NCBI RefSeq assembly: GCF_046773475.1
Contig: NZ_CP177240.1
Span: 1-64,000, forward strand
Reading direction: 5' to 3'
Length of the DNA: 64,000 nt
From: Nitratireductor aquimarinus
GTDB lineage: Bacteria; Pseudomonadota; Alphaproteobacteria; Rhizobiales; Rhizobiaceae
Shown here piece after piece: positions 25,781 through 33,645 of this stretch. Every line of letters starts with the position of its first letter. Position 1 is the stretch's first letter. Position numbers and translations under genes: made by a program. Under the pieces are notes generated by a model, which was not told the origin of the DNA, made no database searches, and saw only the letters and a program-made list of their open reading frames with translations.

Positions 25781-26926
25781 TCAGAGCACCTCTTCACCGT
25801 GAACGAGCGTGTTTTTCAGCTCAAAGGAGCCGGTTTTCCCGTCAATTGAAAAGCGGATCAGATCGGCCGACGCATTCAGCTTCATCACGCCCCGACCATC
25901 GACAAACGCGCCGGGATTGGCCGTGGCGAGCCTCAGCGCCTGCGCCAGCGAAAGCCCGGCCAGGCGCATGGCAGTCGCAACGTTCTCGATCAAGGGCAGG
26001 CCGGCCCCGGCCAGATAAGGTGTCCCGGCAATGCCCACGCGTCCGTCGGCGCGCACTTCGACATCGCCGCCAATCGGCTGGCGGTAGATGCCGGGCTCCA
26101 TGCCGGCCAGCGCCACGCTGTCGGAAACCAAAAGGGCGCGTTCCAGCCCCTTGGCGCGCAGCATGGTCTTGAAAGTGTCGTCCGGCAGGTGATGGCCATC
26201 GGCGATAAGCGTCGCGGTCAGCCGGTCATCGGCGAGCTGCGCCCAGATCAGGTTCGGATGGCGGGGCATGAGCGCGGCTGCGCCATTACCAAGATGTGTC
26301 GAGAGCCGTGCGCCGGCTTCGGCTGCCGCATGCACCTGCTCGGGCGTGGCAGAGGAATGCCCAATGGCGACATGAACGCCCTGCGCCGTGATGGCGCGAA
26401 TATAGGCCGGGGCCTCTTCATATTCGGGTGCAAGGGTCACGAGGCGGACAAGACCGCCGCTCGCCTTTTGCCACGCATCGAATTCTTCGAGGGAGGGCGG
26501 CCTCACATGCTCTGCGGGATGCGCGCCGCGCGGCCCGTCCTCCGGTGCGATGCTCGGGCCTTCCATGTGGACGCCGGGGATCATGCGCGCGCAAAGAACG
26601 TCTTCGCGCCGCGCCGTGGCGATGGCGTCAAGTCCATCAAGCAGCCGCTCGCGCGATCCGGTCACAAGGGTTGGAAGATAGGTGGTCACGCCGAGCCCGG
26701 CCATGATGCGGGTAAGCTCGGAAACACGCTTCGGCGTCAGCGCGCCGTCGTTCAGGTCGAGGCCCGCATAACCATTGACCTGAAGGTCGACCAGGCCGGG
26801 CGTGAGATAGGCTTCGTCCTGCGAGCCCGTCTCGGCAATGGCTGCGATCCGCCCGTCGCGCATCGTGATGGCGATGCTGCCTCCGGTAACGGGGTCGCGC
26901 CCGGCTATGGTCTTCTCCGTGCTCAC
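25781..26926 (-). CDS. nagA: N-acetylglucosamine-6-phosphate deacetylase
   Basis: This 381-residue amidohydrolase removes acetate from GlcNAc-6-phosphate, giving glucosamine-6-phosphate for NagB. Visible motifs are PGLVDLQVNGYAGLDLND at residue 43 onward, HMEGPSIAPEDGPRGAH with the metal-binding Glu, IGHSSATPEQ, HLGNG, IADGHHLP and the catalytic Asp in VSDSVALAG. The start is GTG at 26926, overlapping the stop of the SIS gene (GTGA). It acts in the cytoplasm and also closes the ManNAc route encoded by nanK/nanE on the other strand. Confidence 0.95.
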   Translation of the reverse strand: MSTEKTIAGRDPVTGGSIAITMRDGRIAAIAETGSQDEAYLTPGLVDLQVNGYAGLDLNDGALTPKRVSELTRIMAGLGVTTYLPTLVTGSRERLLDGLDAIATARREDVLCARMIPGVHMEGPSIAPEDGPRGAHPAEHVRPPSLEEFDAWQKASGGLVRLVTLAPEYEEAPAYIRAITAQGVHVAIGHSSATPEQVHAAAEAGARLSTHLGNGAAALMPRHPNLIWAQLADDRLTATLIADGHHLPDDTFKTMLRAKGLERALLVSDSVALAGMEPGIYRQPIGGDVEVRADGRVGIAGTPYLAGAGLPLIENVATAMRLAGLSLAQALRLATANPGAFVDGRGVMKLNASADLIRFSIDGKTGSFELKNTLVHGEEVL

Positions 26927-27693
26927 AGCGCGCGAACCCGGTCGCGGAAGCGGGCCAGAAAGCGGGCGTTTGCTTCATCGCCACCCGGTGCGTTACCGCT
27001 GCGCCAGACCGGCGGTTCGACGCCACGGTCGAGCAGTTTGGCAACGGTGCGGATCACCAGGCAGTTCAGTGCGAACGCATTGGCAAAAGTGGAGATGGCG
27101 GAGATGTTCTCGGTCATGCCGGGCAGGCTGACCACCGCATCGCCGATCGGAACTTTCGTGTCGATGGCGATGTCGACCACATCATGCAGGTTCTTCTTCT
27201 CCGGGTGGCGCGCCGGGTGATCCGGGCTCGTGCTTTCGGCGTGTTCACGCGAGCTGACGCCGATAAGAAACGCCCCGCGAGACTTCGCCTCCAGTGCGGC
27301 GTCGATCAGGGCTGCGTTGATGCCATAGGCGTTTGCGAGGATCAGTACGTCACCCTCGCCAAGGCGGGCATCGGCAATGACAACGCGGCCATAGCCCGGC
27401 GTGCGTTCGATTGCCATGGAGCGCAATGCGCCGTTGGATAGCAGCGTGCCTTCATCGAGAATCGCGCTCATATGCATCAGGCCGCCGGCCCGGAAAAACA
27501 CCTCCTGGCTGGCGAGATTGGAGTGCCCGCCGGGGCCGAAGATGTGGATAAGCCGGTCTGCCTCGATCTGGGAGGCGAGGCGCTCGGCGGCCTTGTTCAG
27601 AGTGTCACGCTCTTCGACAAGGATGCGCTGCATGAGCGCGTGGCTCGTTGCGAGATAGTCTGCGCAGATCGCGTCGGCGTTGATCTCAGGCAT
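26923..27693 (-). CDS. SIS-domain phosphosugar-binding protein (UPF0309-like)
   Basis: This 256-residue protein has a single SIS domain similar to the UPF0309 group. The phosphosugar site is suggested by HIFGPGGHSNLASQEVFFRAGG and by the later ANAYGINAALIDAAL segment; a Ser/Thr/His-rich loop, GVSSREHAESTSPDHPARHP, follows. It overlaps nagB (eight bases) upstream and nagA (GTGA) downstream, so it is part of the amino-sugar operon. It may isomerise or bind an amino-sugar phosphate, or clear an intermediate. There is no HTH, so it is not an RpiR-type regulator. Function unproven. Confidence 0.82.
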   Translation of the reverse strand: MPEINADAICADYLATSHALMQRILVEERDTLNKAAERLASQIEADRLIHIFGPGGHSNLASQEVFFRAGGLMHMSAILDEGTLLSNGALRSMAIERTPGYGRVVIADARLGEGDVLILANAYGINAALIDAALEAKSRGAFLIGVSSREHAESTSPDHPARHPEKKNLHDVVDIAIDTKVPIGDAVVSLPGMTENISAISTFANAFALNCLVIRTVAKLLDRGVEPPVWRSGNAPGGDEANARFLARFRDRVRAL

Positions 27694-28477
27694 CGGGGTC
27701 GGCCTCTTTGTCCAGATAGAGTGTGCAGTTCTTATGTTCGCGCAGAATGCTTGCCGGGCAAGCGGTTGTCCGCTCTCCGTGCAGCGTTCCTCGCACGGCG
27801 TCGCGCTTGTGAGCGCCCGGCACGATGCAGAACATGCGGTCGGCGCGCAACAGCCGTGGAATGGTGAGCGTCAGCGCGGTGCGCGGCACCGCATCAAGGC
27901 TCTCAAAGCCGCCATCATCATATTGCTGCTGGCGGCAGACCGCGTCGAGCTCCACGAGTTTGACGTCCAGCGGATCCTCAAAATCGGCGATGGGCGGATC
28001 ATTGAACGCGATATGGCCGTTGACGCCGATGCCGAGGCACACAAAGTCGATGGGCGCTTCATTGAGCAGCGCGGTGTAGCGTTGCGCTTCGGCGTCCGGG
28101 TCTGCACCGGGGTCGATCCGGTTTGCGGCAGCCAGCGGAAGCGCATCGAAAATATGCCGGTTCAGCCAGTGCGCGAAGCGCTGGGGCGCATCCGGCGCAA
28201 GGCCGATGAACTCATCCATGTGAAAGGCGGTCACGCGCGACCAGTCGATGTCGGGCATGGCGCGAAGCTGCTCGATCATCGAGGACTGGCTCGGCGCGGA
28301 CGCGAAAATGACGCGCACAATCTTCTGGCTGGCCAGCCGTTCGCGCAGCGCTTTGGCGATGTCGGCGGCAGCCGCGGCCCCCATCGCGTCGCGGTCTGCA
28401 AAGGTTTTTACGGTGAGCCTGTCGATCTTTCTGTCAACGAGCGGAGTTGGCTCGAGCGCGGCTTGGCTATGCTGCAA
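27686..28477 (-). CDS. nagB: Glucosamine-6-phosphate deaminase
   Basis: This 263-residue enzyme converts glucosamine-6-phosphate to fructose-6-phosphate and ammonia. Family motifs are VKTFADRDAMG, the substrate loop FASAPSQSSMIEQL, FHMDEFIGL with the catalytic Asp, and GIGVNGHIAFNDPP with the ring-opening His. No ATG fits the N-terminus; a TTG at 28477 preceded by GGAGA is the best start, giving the normal length. A longer ATG frame would run through the LacI operators and is unlikely. First gene of nagB-SIS-nagA-ceramidase-fold, divergent from lacI. Confidence 0.92.
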   Translation of the reverse strand: MQHSQAALEPTPLVDRKIDRLTVKTFADRDAMGAAAAADIAKALRERLASQKIVRVIFASAPSQSSMIEQLRAMPDIDWSRVTAFHMDEFIGLAPDAPQRFAHWLNRHIFDALPLAAANRIDPGADPDAEAQRYTALLNEAPIDFVCLGIGVNGHIAFNDPPIADFEDPLDVKLVELDAVCRQQQYDDGGFESLDAVPRTALTLTIPRLLRADRMFCIVPGAHKRDAVRGTLHGERTTACPASILREHKNCTLYLDKEADPDA

Positions 28478-28555
28478 ATCATGTCTCCGAAGATTGCGCC
28501 CGCTGATCGCAGGGGCCTTGCGGCAGAGTAGAACAAGAATGCGGGCACTATGCTG

Positions 28556-28582
28556 TGCAACCGGTTGCATGTCAACCGGTTG
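28556..28582. promoter_or_regulatory. Tandem LacI-type operators between nagB and lacI
   Basis: TGCAACCGGTTGCA (28556-28569) is a perfect 14-bp palindrome and CAACCGGTTG (28573-28582) a second one, 15 bp centre to centre. They lie between the divergent nagB and lacI genes and match the palindrome at 24433-24444. LacI autoregulation and control of nagB are inferred. Confidence 0.78.
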
Positions 28583-28642
28583 CCTGACGCCTCTCGGCGG
28601 TGCATCTTGTCGCCAGAAAAGCACAAGGTTCGAGGGCAGGCG

Positions 28643-29638
28643 GTGGCAGCGGAACGCAAAGGCGGCGTCACAATCAGTCAGGTGGCGAAGGAGGCCGGGG
28701 TGGCGCGCTCAAGCGTGTCCCGCGCCTACACGCGGCCCGATATGCTGAGTCCGGAGACGGTCGAGCGGATCAAGGCGGCTGCCGGCAAGCTCGGTTACGT
28801 GCCAAATCACACGGCCCGTGCGCTCAGCACCGGGCGCTATGGCAATCTGGCGCTGATCGTGCCGGATGTCGCAAATCCGTTTTTCCCGCCCATGATCCGC
28901 GCGGCCCAGGTCGAGGCGGATCGCTCCGATTTTTGCGTGTTTCTCGGAAATTCCGATGAAGATCCGGAAAAAGAGGACCAGCTTCTCGGTCGTTTTTCCG
29001 GGCAGGTCGAGGGCATCATCCTGGCATCGCCCCGGCTTTCGGACGAACGCATCGCGGCCCATGCGCTTCTGCGCCCTCTTGTTCTGATCAACCGCGATGT
29101 GAAGGGCATCCCGAAAGTGCTGATCGACAGCGGTACGGGCATTGCCGAGGCGACCCAGCATCTGGCGGATTTCGGCCACCGCAACATCGTCTATGTCAGC
29201 GGTCCATCCACATCCTGGTCCAACAAGCAGCGCCGCGCAGCCGTGCGTCGGGCCTCAAAGAAACTTGGCCTTGAACTGAGCTTCGTCTCGGCCAGTGTCC
29301 CGAGTTTCGAAGCCGGTTTGCAGGCAGTCGATGCCATCCTCGCAAAGGGCGCGACGGCGGCGATTGCCTTCGACGATGTGACGGCGCAGGGCATTCTGGC
29401 GGGCCTTGGCGAGCGCGGCGTCAGCGTGCCCGGCGAATTCTCGGTGGTCGGCTGTGACGATGCGCTGGGGCCATTGACGGTGCCGAGCCTCACAACCGTT
29501 TCCAGCCGCTCCATAGAAGCTGGAAAACTGGCAGTTTCGCTGTTGCTGGAAGTGCTGGAATCACAGGCGGTACGCGATGCCTCCTATGTGCTGGAAACGC
29601 ATCTGATCATTCGCTCGACGACCGGCAAGGCCCCGTAA
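28643..29638 (+). CDS. LacI-family transcriptional regulator
   Basis: This 331-residue repressor has the N-terminal LacI helix-turn-helix (VTISQVAKEAGVARSSVSRAY, here just over 20 residues, starting about residue 9) with hinge region PNHTARAL, followed by a periplasmic-binding-protein-like effector domain (LALIVPDVANPFFPPMI and VVGCDDALGPLTVPSLTTV). The open frame starts at an ATG inside the operator pair; GTG at 28643, preceded by GAGGG, is preferred and gives the usual length. It is divergent from nagB and probably controls the nag genes and the importer/uxu operon through the shared palindrome. The effector is unknown, likely an amino-sugar or its phosphate. Confidence 0.92.
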   Translation: MAAERKGGVTISQVAKEAGVARSSVSRAYTRPDMLSPETVERIKAAAGKLGYVPNHTARALSTGRYGNLALIVPDVANPFFPPMIRAAQVEADRSDFCVFLGNSDEDPEKEDQLLGRFSGQVEGIILASPRLSDERIAAHALLRPLVLINRDVKGIPKVLIDSGTGIAEATQHLADFGHRNIVYVSGPSTSWSNKQRRAAVRRASKKLGLELSFVSASVPSFEAGLQAVDAILAKGATAAIAFDDVTAQGILAGLGERGVSVPGEFSVVGCDDALGPLTVPSLTTVSSRSIEAGKLAVSLLLEVLESQAVRDASYVLETHLIIRSTTGKAP

Positions 29639-29725
29639 CGCACCTGTTTTTCAAAGATACGTTCTAGACGATCCTGAACACCGCGGCGCTGCTCTCGGGC
29701 TTGAATAAGCAGCATATAAAATAAT

Positions 29726-29741
29726 ACCAGTTCAAAACCTG
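29726..29741. promoter_or_regulatory. Candidate GntR operator upstream of gntR
   Basis: ACCAGTTCAAAACCTG is an imperfect inverted repeat whose left half, ATACCAGTT, is identical to the left half of the perfect repeat at 30544-30560. It sits about 50 bp upstream of the gntR start in an AT-rich stretch. The rest of the 29639-29792 gap shows no gene. Confidence 0.5.
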
Positions 29742-29792
29742 TAGAAATTTTGTCATCATGTGCAGCGGACGCAATCACCGAGGCAAAACGGA

Positions 29793-30542
29793 ATGAATGA
29801 AGCGGCACTTCTCGATTTCATACGGGGGCATATCGCCGGCGGAAACGGAGCCGAGCCGCTCTATCGCCAGGTCGAAATGGCGCTGGCTGAAGCCATTCAT
29901 TCGTCGCGGCTGAAACGCGGCGCCGTTATCCCAAGCGAGCGCACCCTTTGCGCCGCCCTCTCCATGTCCCGCGTCACCATTCGCCGCGCCATTGAGGATC
30001 TGGAGGCGGATGGCCTGCTGCATCGCAGGCACGGCGCGAAAACGGTGGTGTCGTCACGGCTGGAAAAATCTCTCTCCACCATGACGAGCTTTTCAGAGGA
30101 TATGCGTTCGCGTGGTCTGGAGCCCGGATGCATATGGATTTCCAAGGAAACAGGGCGTCCCTCGCCGACGGAAATGATGGCGCTTGGCATCTCGGTTGCC
30201 GATGAGGTCGCGCGCTTGAGGCGCATCCGCACCGCTGACAACACGCCCATCGCGATCGAGACGGCGACGCTGCCTCTGCGTTTTCTGCCGAGACCCGCCG
30301 AGGTGGGCGATTCCCTCTATCAGGCTCTGGAAGCCCGGGGGGCCATGCCGGTGCGTGCGGTGCAGCGGATGCAATCGACCCCGATCACCCCGGAGGAGTC
30401 GCGGCTTCTCGAGGCCCCGCCGCAGACCAGCCTTCTGGTGATGGAGCGTCGCTGCTTTCTGGAAGACGGGCAGATCGTGGAGTTCACGGAAACCAAATAT
30501 CGTGGCGATGTCTACGATTTCGTCATCGAGCTGCACCGCTAA
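29793..30542 (+). CDS. GntR-family (HutC subfamily) regulator
   Basis: This 249-residue regulator has a GntR winged helix at residues about 15-80 (PLYRQVEMALAEAI, PSERTLCAALSMSRVTIRRAIEDLEADGLL) and a C-terminal UTRA effector domain as in HutC/NagR (LRRIRTADNTPIAIET, RRCFLEDGQIVEFTETKYRGDVYDF). The ATG at 29793 follows GAGG; an 11-codon upstream extension is less likely. It precedes nanE by 72 bp and operator-like repeats flank it on both sides, so it probably represses itself and nanE-nanK-importer, with an amino-sugar phosphate as inducer as is known for NagR. Confidence 0.92.
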   Translation: MNEAALLDFIRGHIAGGNGAEPLYRQVEMALAEAIHSSRLKRGAVIPSERTLCAALSMSRVTIRRAIEDLEADGLLHRRHGAKTVVSSRLEKSLSTMTSFSEDMRSRGLEPGCIWISKETGRPSPTEMMALGISVADEVARLRRIRTADNTPIAIETATLPLRFLPRPAEVGDSLYQALEARGAMPVRAVQRMQSTPITPEESRLLEAPPQTSLLVMERRCFLEDGQIVEFTETKYRGDVYDFVIELHR

Positions 30543-30543
30543 T

Positions 30544-30560
30544 ACCAGTTTGAAACTGGT
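30544..30560. promoter_or_regulatory. GntR operator before nanE
   Basis: ACCAGTTTGAAACTGGT is a perfect inverted repeat with 8-bp arms around one central base, directly after the gntR stop. A third related half site, CTGGTAT, follows at 30567-30573. The repeat abuts the -35 box of the nanE promoter, a good position for repression. Confidence 0.75.
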
Positions 30561-30589
30561 TGTTATCTGGTATTTTGTCTGCCTATGAT
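30560..30589 (+). promoter_or_regulatory. Candidate nanE promoter
   Basis: TTGTTA (30560-30565), an 18-bp spacer and TATGAT (30584-30589) resemble a sigma-70 type promoter ending 25 bp before the nanE GTG. The GntR inverted repeat overlaps its upstream edge. Confidence 0.5.
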
Positions 30590-30614
30590 ATCCTCCACAG
30601 ATGGAGGAGAAAGC

Positions 30615-31301
30615 GTGCCGAACCGCATCCTAGGGCTCGAAAACGGGCTGATCGTCTCCTGCCAGCCGGTCACCGGCGGGCCGATGGACACAGCGCCCAT
30701 CGTCGTTGCCTTTGCGCTGGCGGCGCTTGCCGGCGGCGCGCAGGGGCTGCGCATCGAATCTGCCGATTATGTGAAAGCCGTACGGGCCGCCACCGATGCG
30801 CCGATCATCGGCCTGATCAAGCGCGATCTGGACACGTCGCCCGTGCGCATCACTCCGTGGATCGAGGATGTGGAGGCGCTTGCAGAAGCTGGCGCAGATG
30901 TCATCGCCTATGACGCCACGCAGCGCACGCGCCCCGTGCCGACGGCCGATCTGGTCAGGTGCATTCACGCGGCGGGAAAGCTCGCCATGGCCGATTGCTC
31001 GATTGTTTCCGACGCCCGACAGGCGCTTGACGAAGGGGCCGACATGGTTGGTTCCACGCTCTCCGGTTACACGGAAGGGCCGGAACCCACGGAGCCCGAC
31101 CTTGAACTGATCAGCGCCATGCGTGCGCTCACGCCTCATGTGGTGGCGGAAGGCTGCATTCGCCTGCCGCGTCATGCGGGCGAAGCGCTGCAGGCCGGGG
31201 CGCGGCTGGTGGTCGTCGGCTCCGCGATCACGCGGCCCGAGCATGTCACCTCCTGGTTCCGGGCCGATATGGATGCCGGGGCGGGAGCGCGTGATGCGTG
31301 A
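30615..31301 (+). CDS. nanE: N-acetylmannosamine-6-phosphate 2-epimerase
   Basis: This 228-residue TIM-barrel enzyme converts ManNAc-6-P to GlcNAc-6-P, feeding NagA. Family motifs are LIVSCQPVTGGPMD at the N-terminus, IIGLIKRDL, ADVIAYDATQRTRP, MADCSIVSDARQALDEGADMVGSTLSGYT and VVAEGCIRLP. Length is typical. GTG at 30615 is chosen because GGAGGAGA precedes it at ideal spacing. It overlaps nanK by eight bases. Confidence 0.94.
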   Translation: MPNRILGLENGLIVSCQPVTGGPMDTAPIVVAFALAALAGGAQGLRIESADYVKAVRAATDAPIIGLIKRDLDTSPVRITPWIEDVEALAEAGADVIAYDATQRTRPVPTADLVRCIHAAGKLAMADCSIVSDARQALDEGADMVGSTLSGYTEGPEPTEPDLELISAMRALTPHVVAEGCIRLPRHAGEALQAGARLVVVGSAITRPEHVTSWFRADMDAGAGARDA

Positions 31302-32181
31302 GGCTCAGACGGTTCTGGCGCTCGACATTGGCGGCACGAAGATGCTTGCCGCGCTCGTCCGCGGAGAGACCGTTGTCGACAGCCTGAAAGTGCCGACCCC
31401 GCGCGATATGGGCGGGCCCGCCCAGTGGCTCGTAGCGCTCTTTGCGCAGATCGAGCACTGGAAGGGCGCTTATGGATGTGTCGGCGTTGCCGTAACGGGC
31501 ATCGTGGATGACGGGCTCTGGTCCCCGCTCAACCGCAGGACGCTGGATTTTCCCGACCGCTTTCCGCTGCTTGAAACCGTTGGTGCGCTTTCCGGCGTGT
31601 CCGCCATCGCCGCCAATGATGCGCAGGCTGCTGCGTGGGGCGAATATCGCTTCGGCGAAGCCGAGGGCAATCTCGTCTTCCTGACCGTTTCCACGGGCAT
31701 TGGTGGCGGCATCGTCATGGATGGGCGGTTGAGAACCGGACTTGCCGGGCATTTCGGCCTCCTGCGGGGGCAGGACTTCGAAGGCGCCGGCGGGGATGAC
31801 AGTGCGCTGGAGGATCACGTTTCGGGCAATTTCATCGCCGCTTCCGCGGCGGCGCATCAGCCGGGCGCAACGTCGCATGACGTTTTTGACGCGGCGGCCA
31901 TGGGCGAGGGCTGGGCGAACGATATCATCGACCGTTCGGCCCGGCGCGTGGCCATTCTGTGCCGCAACATTCAGCTCGGCTTCGACCCGGACCGCATTGT
32001 CATCGGCGGCGGCATCGGGCTTGCCCCGGGGTATCGCGCGCGCATTGAAGCGCAGCTGGATCACGTTTCGGAACGGCTCAAGCCGCGCCTCGTGGCGGCC
32101 CGGCTGGGGGAGAGGGCCGGCGTTGTGGGCATCGCTGATCTCGCACATCAAAACACGACACAAAACCAAGTCAAACAATGA
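31294..32181 (+). CDS. nanK: N-acetylmannosamine kinase, ROK family
   Basis: This 295-residue ROK kinase probably phosphorylates ManNAc to ManNAc-6-P for NanE. It has the ATP-binding LALDIGGTKMLAALV, AVTGIVDDG, the catalytic Asp in ANDAQAAAWGE and VSTGIGGGIVMDG. The zinc-binding motif C-x-C-G-x-x-G-C-x-E that follows the conserved GH in most ROK proteins is absent: the region reads GGDDSALEDHVSG, keeping the Glu and SG but no cysteine. The ATG at 31294 with GGGAG upstream overlaps the end of nanE; the stop overlaps the next frame. Role assigned mainly from the nanE neighbour. Confidence 0.86.
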   Translation: MREAQTVLALDIGGTKMLAALVRGETVVDSLKVPTPRDMGGPAQWLVALFAQIEHWKGAYGCVGVAVTGIVDDGLWSPLNRRTLDFPDRFPLLETVGALSGVSAIAANDAQAAAWGEYRFGEAEGNLVFLTVSTGIGGGIVMDGRLRTGLAGHFGLLRGQDFEGAGGDDSALEDHVSGNFIAASAAAHQPGATSHDVFDAAAMGEGWANDIIDRSARRVAILCRNIQLGFDPDRIVIGGGIGLAPGYRARIEAQLDHVSERLKPRLVAARLGERAGVVGIADLAHQNTTQNQVKQ

Positions 32182-32195
32182 ATGGGAGAATGGAT

Positions 32196-33527
32196 ATGAG
32201 ACCTGTTGCACGATTTGCATCCATGTTGGCAGGAAGTGTTTTTGCTGCGGGCCTGTGGGCCGGCGTGGCAAGCGCGGAGGTCACCGTGCTCGGCTGGCCG
32301 GGTGGCCCTGAAGAAACGGCGCTGCGCGCCGCAGCCGAAGCCTATAACGCCAGGGACGATGTCAGCGATGAGAACAAGGTCGAACTCCTGTTCTTCAACC
32401 GCGACGGCTTCTGGGACAAGCTGCAGGCAGATCTCGCTGCAGGGTCCGATGCGTTCGATCTGAACCTGCTCGCCACCTATTCGATCGGCCGCTATGCGCC
32501 GTTCATGGAGCCGGTGGAACTGTCCGACGGGGCGCAGGCGCTTTATGGCGACGCCGTTCTTTCGACCATGCAGTTCGACGGCAAGCAGTATGGCGTGCCG
32601 ACCGATCTTTCGCTGCATTTCATGTATTACCGCAAGGATCTGATCGACGCGCTGATGAGCGATGACAGCGCCAAAGCGCGTTACGCGGAAATCAGCAAGG
32701 AACATCTCGGCCAGGCGCTCGAACCCAAGAACCCCGATGACTGGACCTGGGACGATTATGCGGCCACCGCGCTTTATTTCACCAAGGCGGTGAACCCGGA
32801 CAGCCCGACCCGCTACGGCACCGTTCTGCAGATGAAGAACCTGCTGTTCAACATCATGGTGTGGCAGTCGACCGCGCGTTCCCATGGTGGTGACTGGATG
32901 GATGCCGAAGGCAACATCACGGTCAATTCGGATGCATTCCGCGAGGGGCTTGAGCTCTACAAGATGCTCTACGACGCCGGAGCGACGCCGCGCGACTCGC
33001 TTTCCTACGAGTTTGCCGAAGCCAATGCCGCCTATGCGGCGGGGCAGGTGGCCGCCATGGTGCAGTGGAACGCGGCTGCCGCCGATCTCACCAATGCGGA
33101 AAAATCACCCGCAGTGGGTGACGCGACCGCCACCATCGCTCCACCCGCCGGGCCTGAAAGCCGGGCCACGCATATCCATGGTCTCGGTCTTGGCCTCAAC
33201 AAGAGCGCCGGCAACAAGGACGGTGCGAAAGCCTTCCTGAAATGGCTCTCCACCGAAGAGGCAGCCCTCATCTACGCCCGTGCGGGCGGTGCGCCGGCTC
33301 TCTCGGCCGAGGCTGTCGCAGCAGTGGCGGAAGAGCGTCCGGATCTGGTGCAGCTTGGCGAATATGCCGGTGCCTATGGCTACGTGATGAACGGTGGCGC
33401 ATCCGCAAATGCGCTTGCCATCTACGAGCTGCAGGCAAAGGAGTTTACGGGCTACTGGTCGGGCCAGCAGGACCTCGATACCGCACTTTCCAATGTCGAG
33501 AAGGGCATGGCGGATCTCCTGAAGTAA
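32196..33527 (+). CDS. Extracellular sugar-binding protein
   Basis: This 443-residue family-1 binding protein has a signal peptide, MRPVARFASMLAGSVFAAGL then GVASAEVTV. Of three close in-frame ATGs, the one at 32196 has GGGAGA at the best distance. Family features include KQYGVPTDLSLHFMYYRKDLIDAL. It lies after nanK and before two permeases, so the importer likely brings in ManNAc, sialic-acid-derived sugar or a GlcNAc/ManNAc oligosaccharide; ligand inferred only from context. Confidence 0.92.
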   Translation: MRPVARFASMLAGSVFAAGLWAGVASAEVTVLGWPGGPEETALRAAAEAYNARDDVSDENKVELLFFNRDGFWDKLQADLAAGSDAFDLNLLATYSIGRYAPFMEPVELSDGAQALYGDAVLSTMQFDGKQYGVPTDLSLHFMYYRKDLIDALMSDDSAKARYAEISKEHLGQALEPKNPDDWTWDDYAATALYFTKAVNPDSPTRYGTVLQMKNLLFNIMVWQSTARSHGGDWMDAEGNITVNSDAFREGLELYKMLYDAGATPRDSLSYEFAEANAAYAAGQVAAMVQWNAAAADLTNAEKSPAVGDATATIAPPAGPESRATHIHGLGLGLNKSAGNKDGAKAFLKWLSTEEAALIYARAGGAPALSAEAVAAVAEERPDLVQLGEYAGAYGYVMNGGASANALAIYELQAKEFTGYWSGQQDLDTALSNVEKGMADLLK

Positions 33528-33534
33528 AGCTGGC

Positions 33535-33609
33535 GTCGGCCCCTCATCCTCCCCTTCTCCCCGTGTGCGGGGAGAAGGCGCCGGCAGGCGGATGAGGGGC
33601 AGCGCCGAC
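33535..33609. repeat. Nested palindromic intergenic repeat
   Basis: The 118-bp gap between binding protein and permease holds a long nested palindrome: outer GTCGGC/GCCGAC, middle GCCCCTCATCC/GGATGAGGGGC, and inner CCTTCTCCCCG/CGGGGAGAAGG around a TGTG loop. Sequences of this type, with GCGGGGAGAAGG...GGATGAGGGG, recur many times between genes in rhizobial-type genomes. It may be a dispersed repeat that also serves as a hairpin lowering permease expression. It is seen only once in this window. Confidence 0.75.
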
Positions 33610-33645
33610 CACCAAACCGATCTGGATCACAGACCAAGAAGCACC

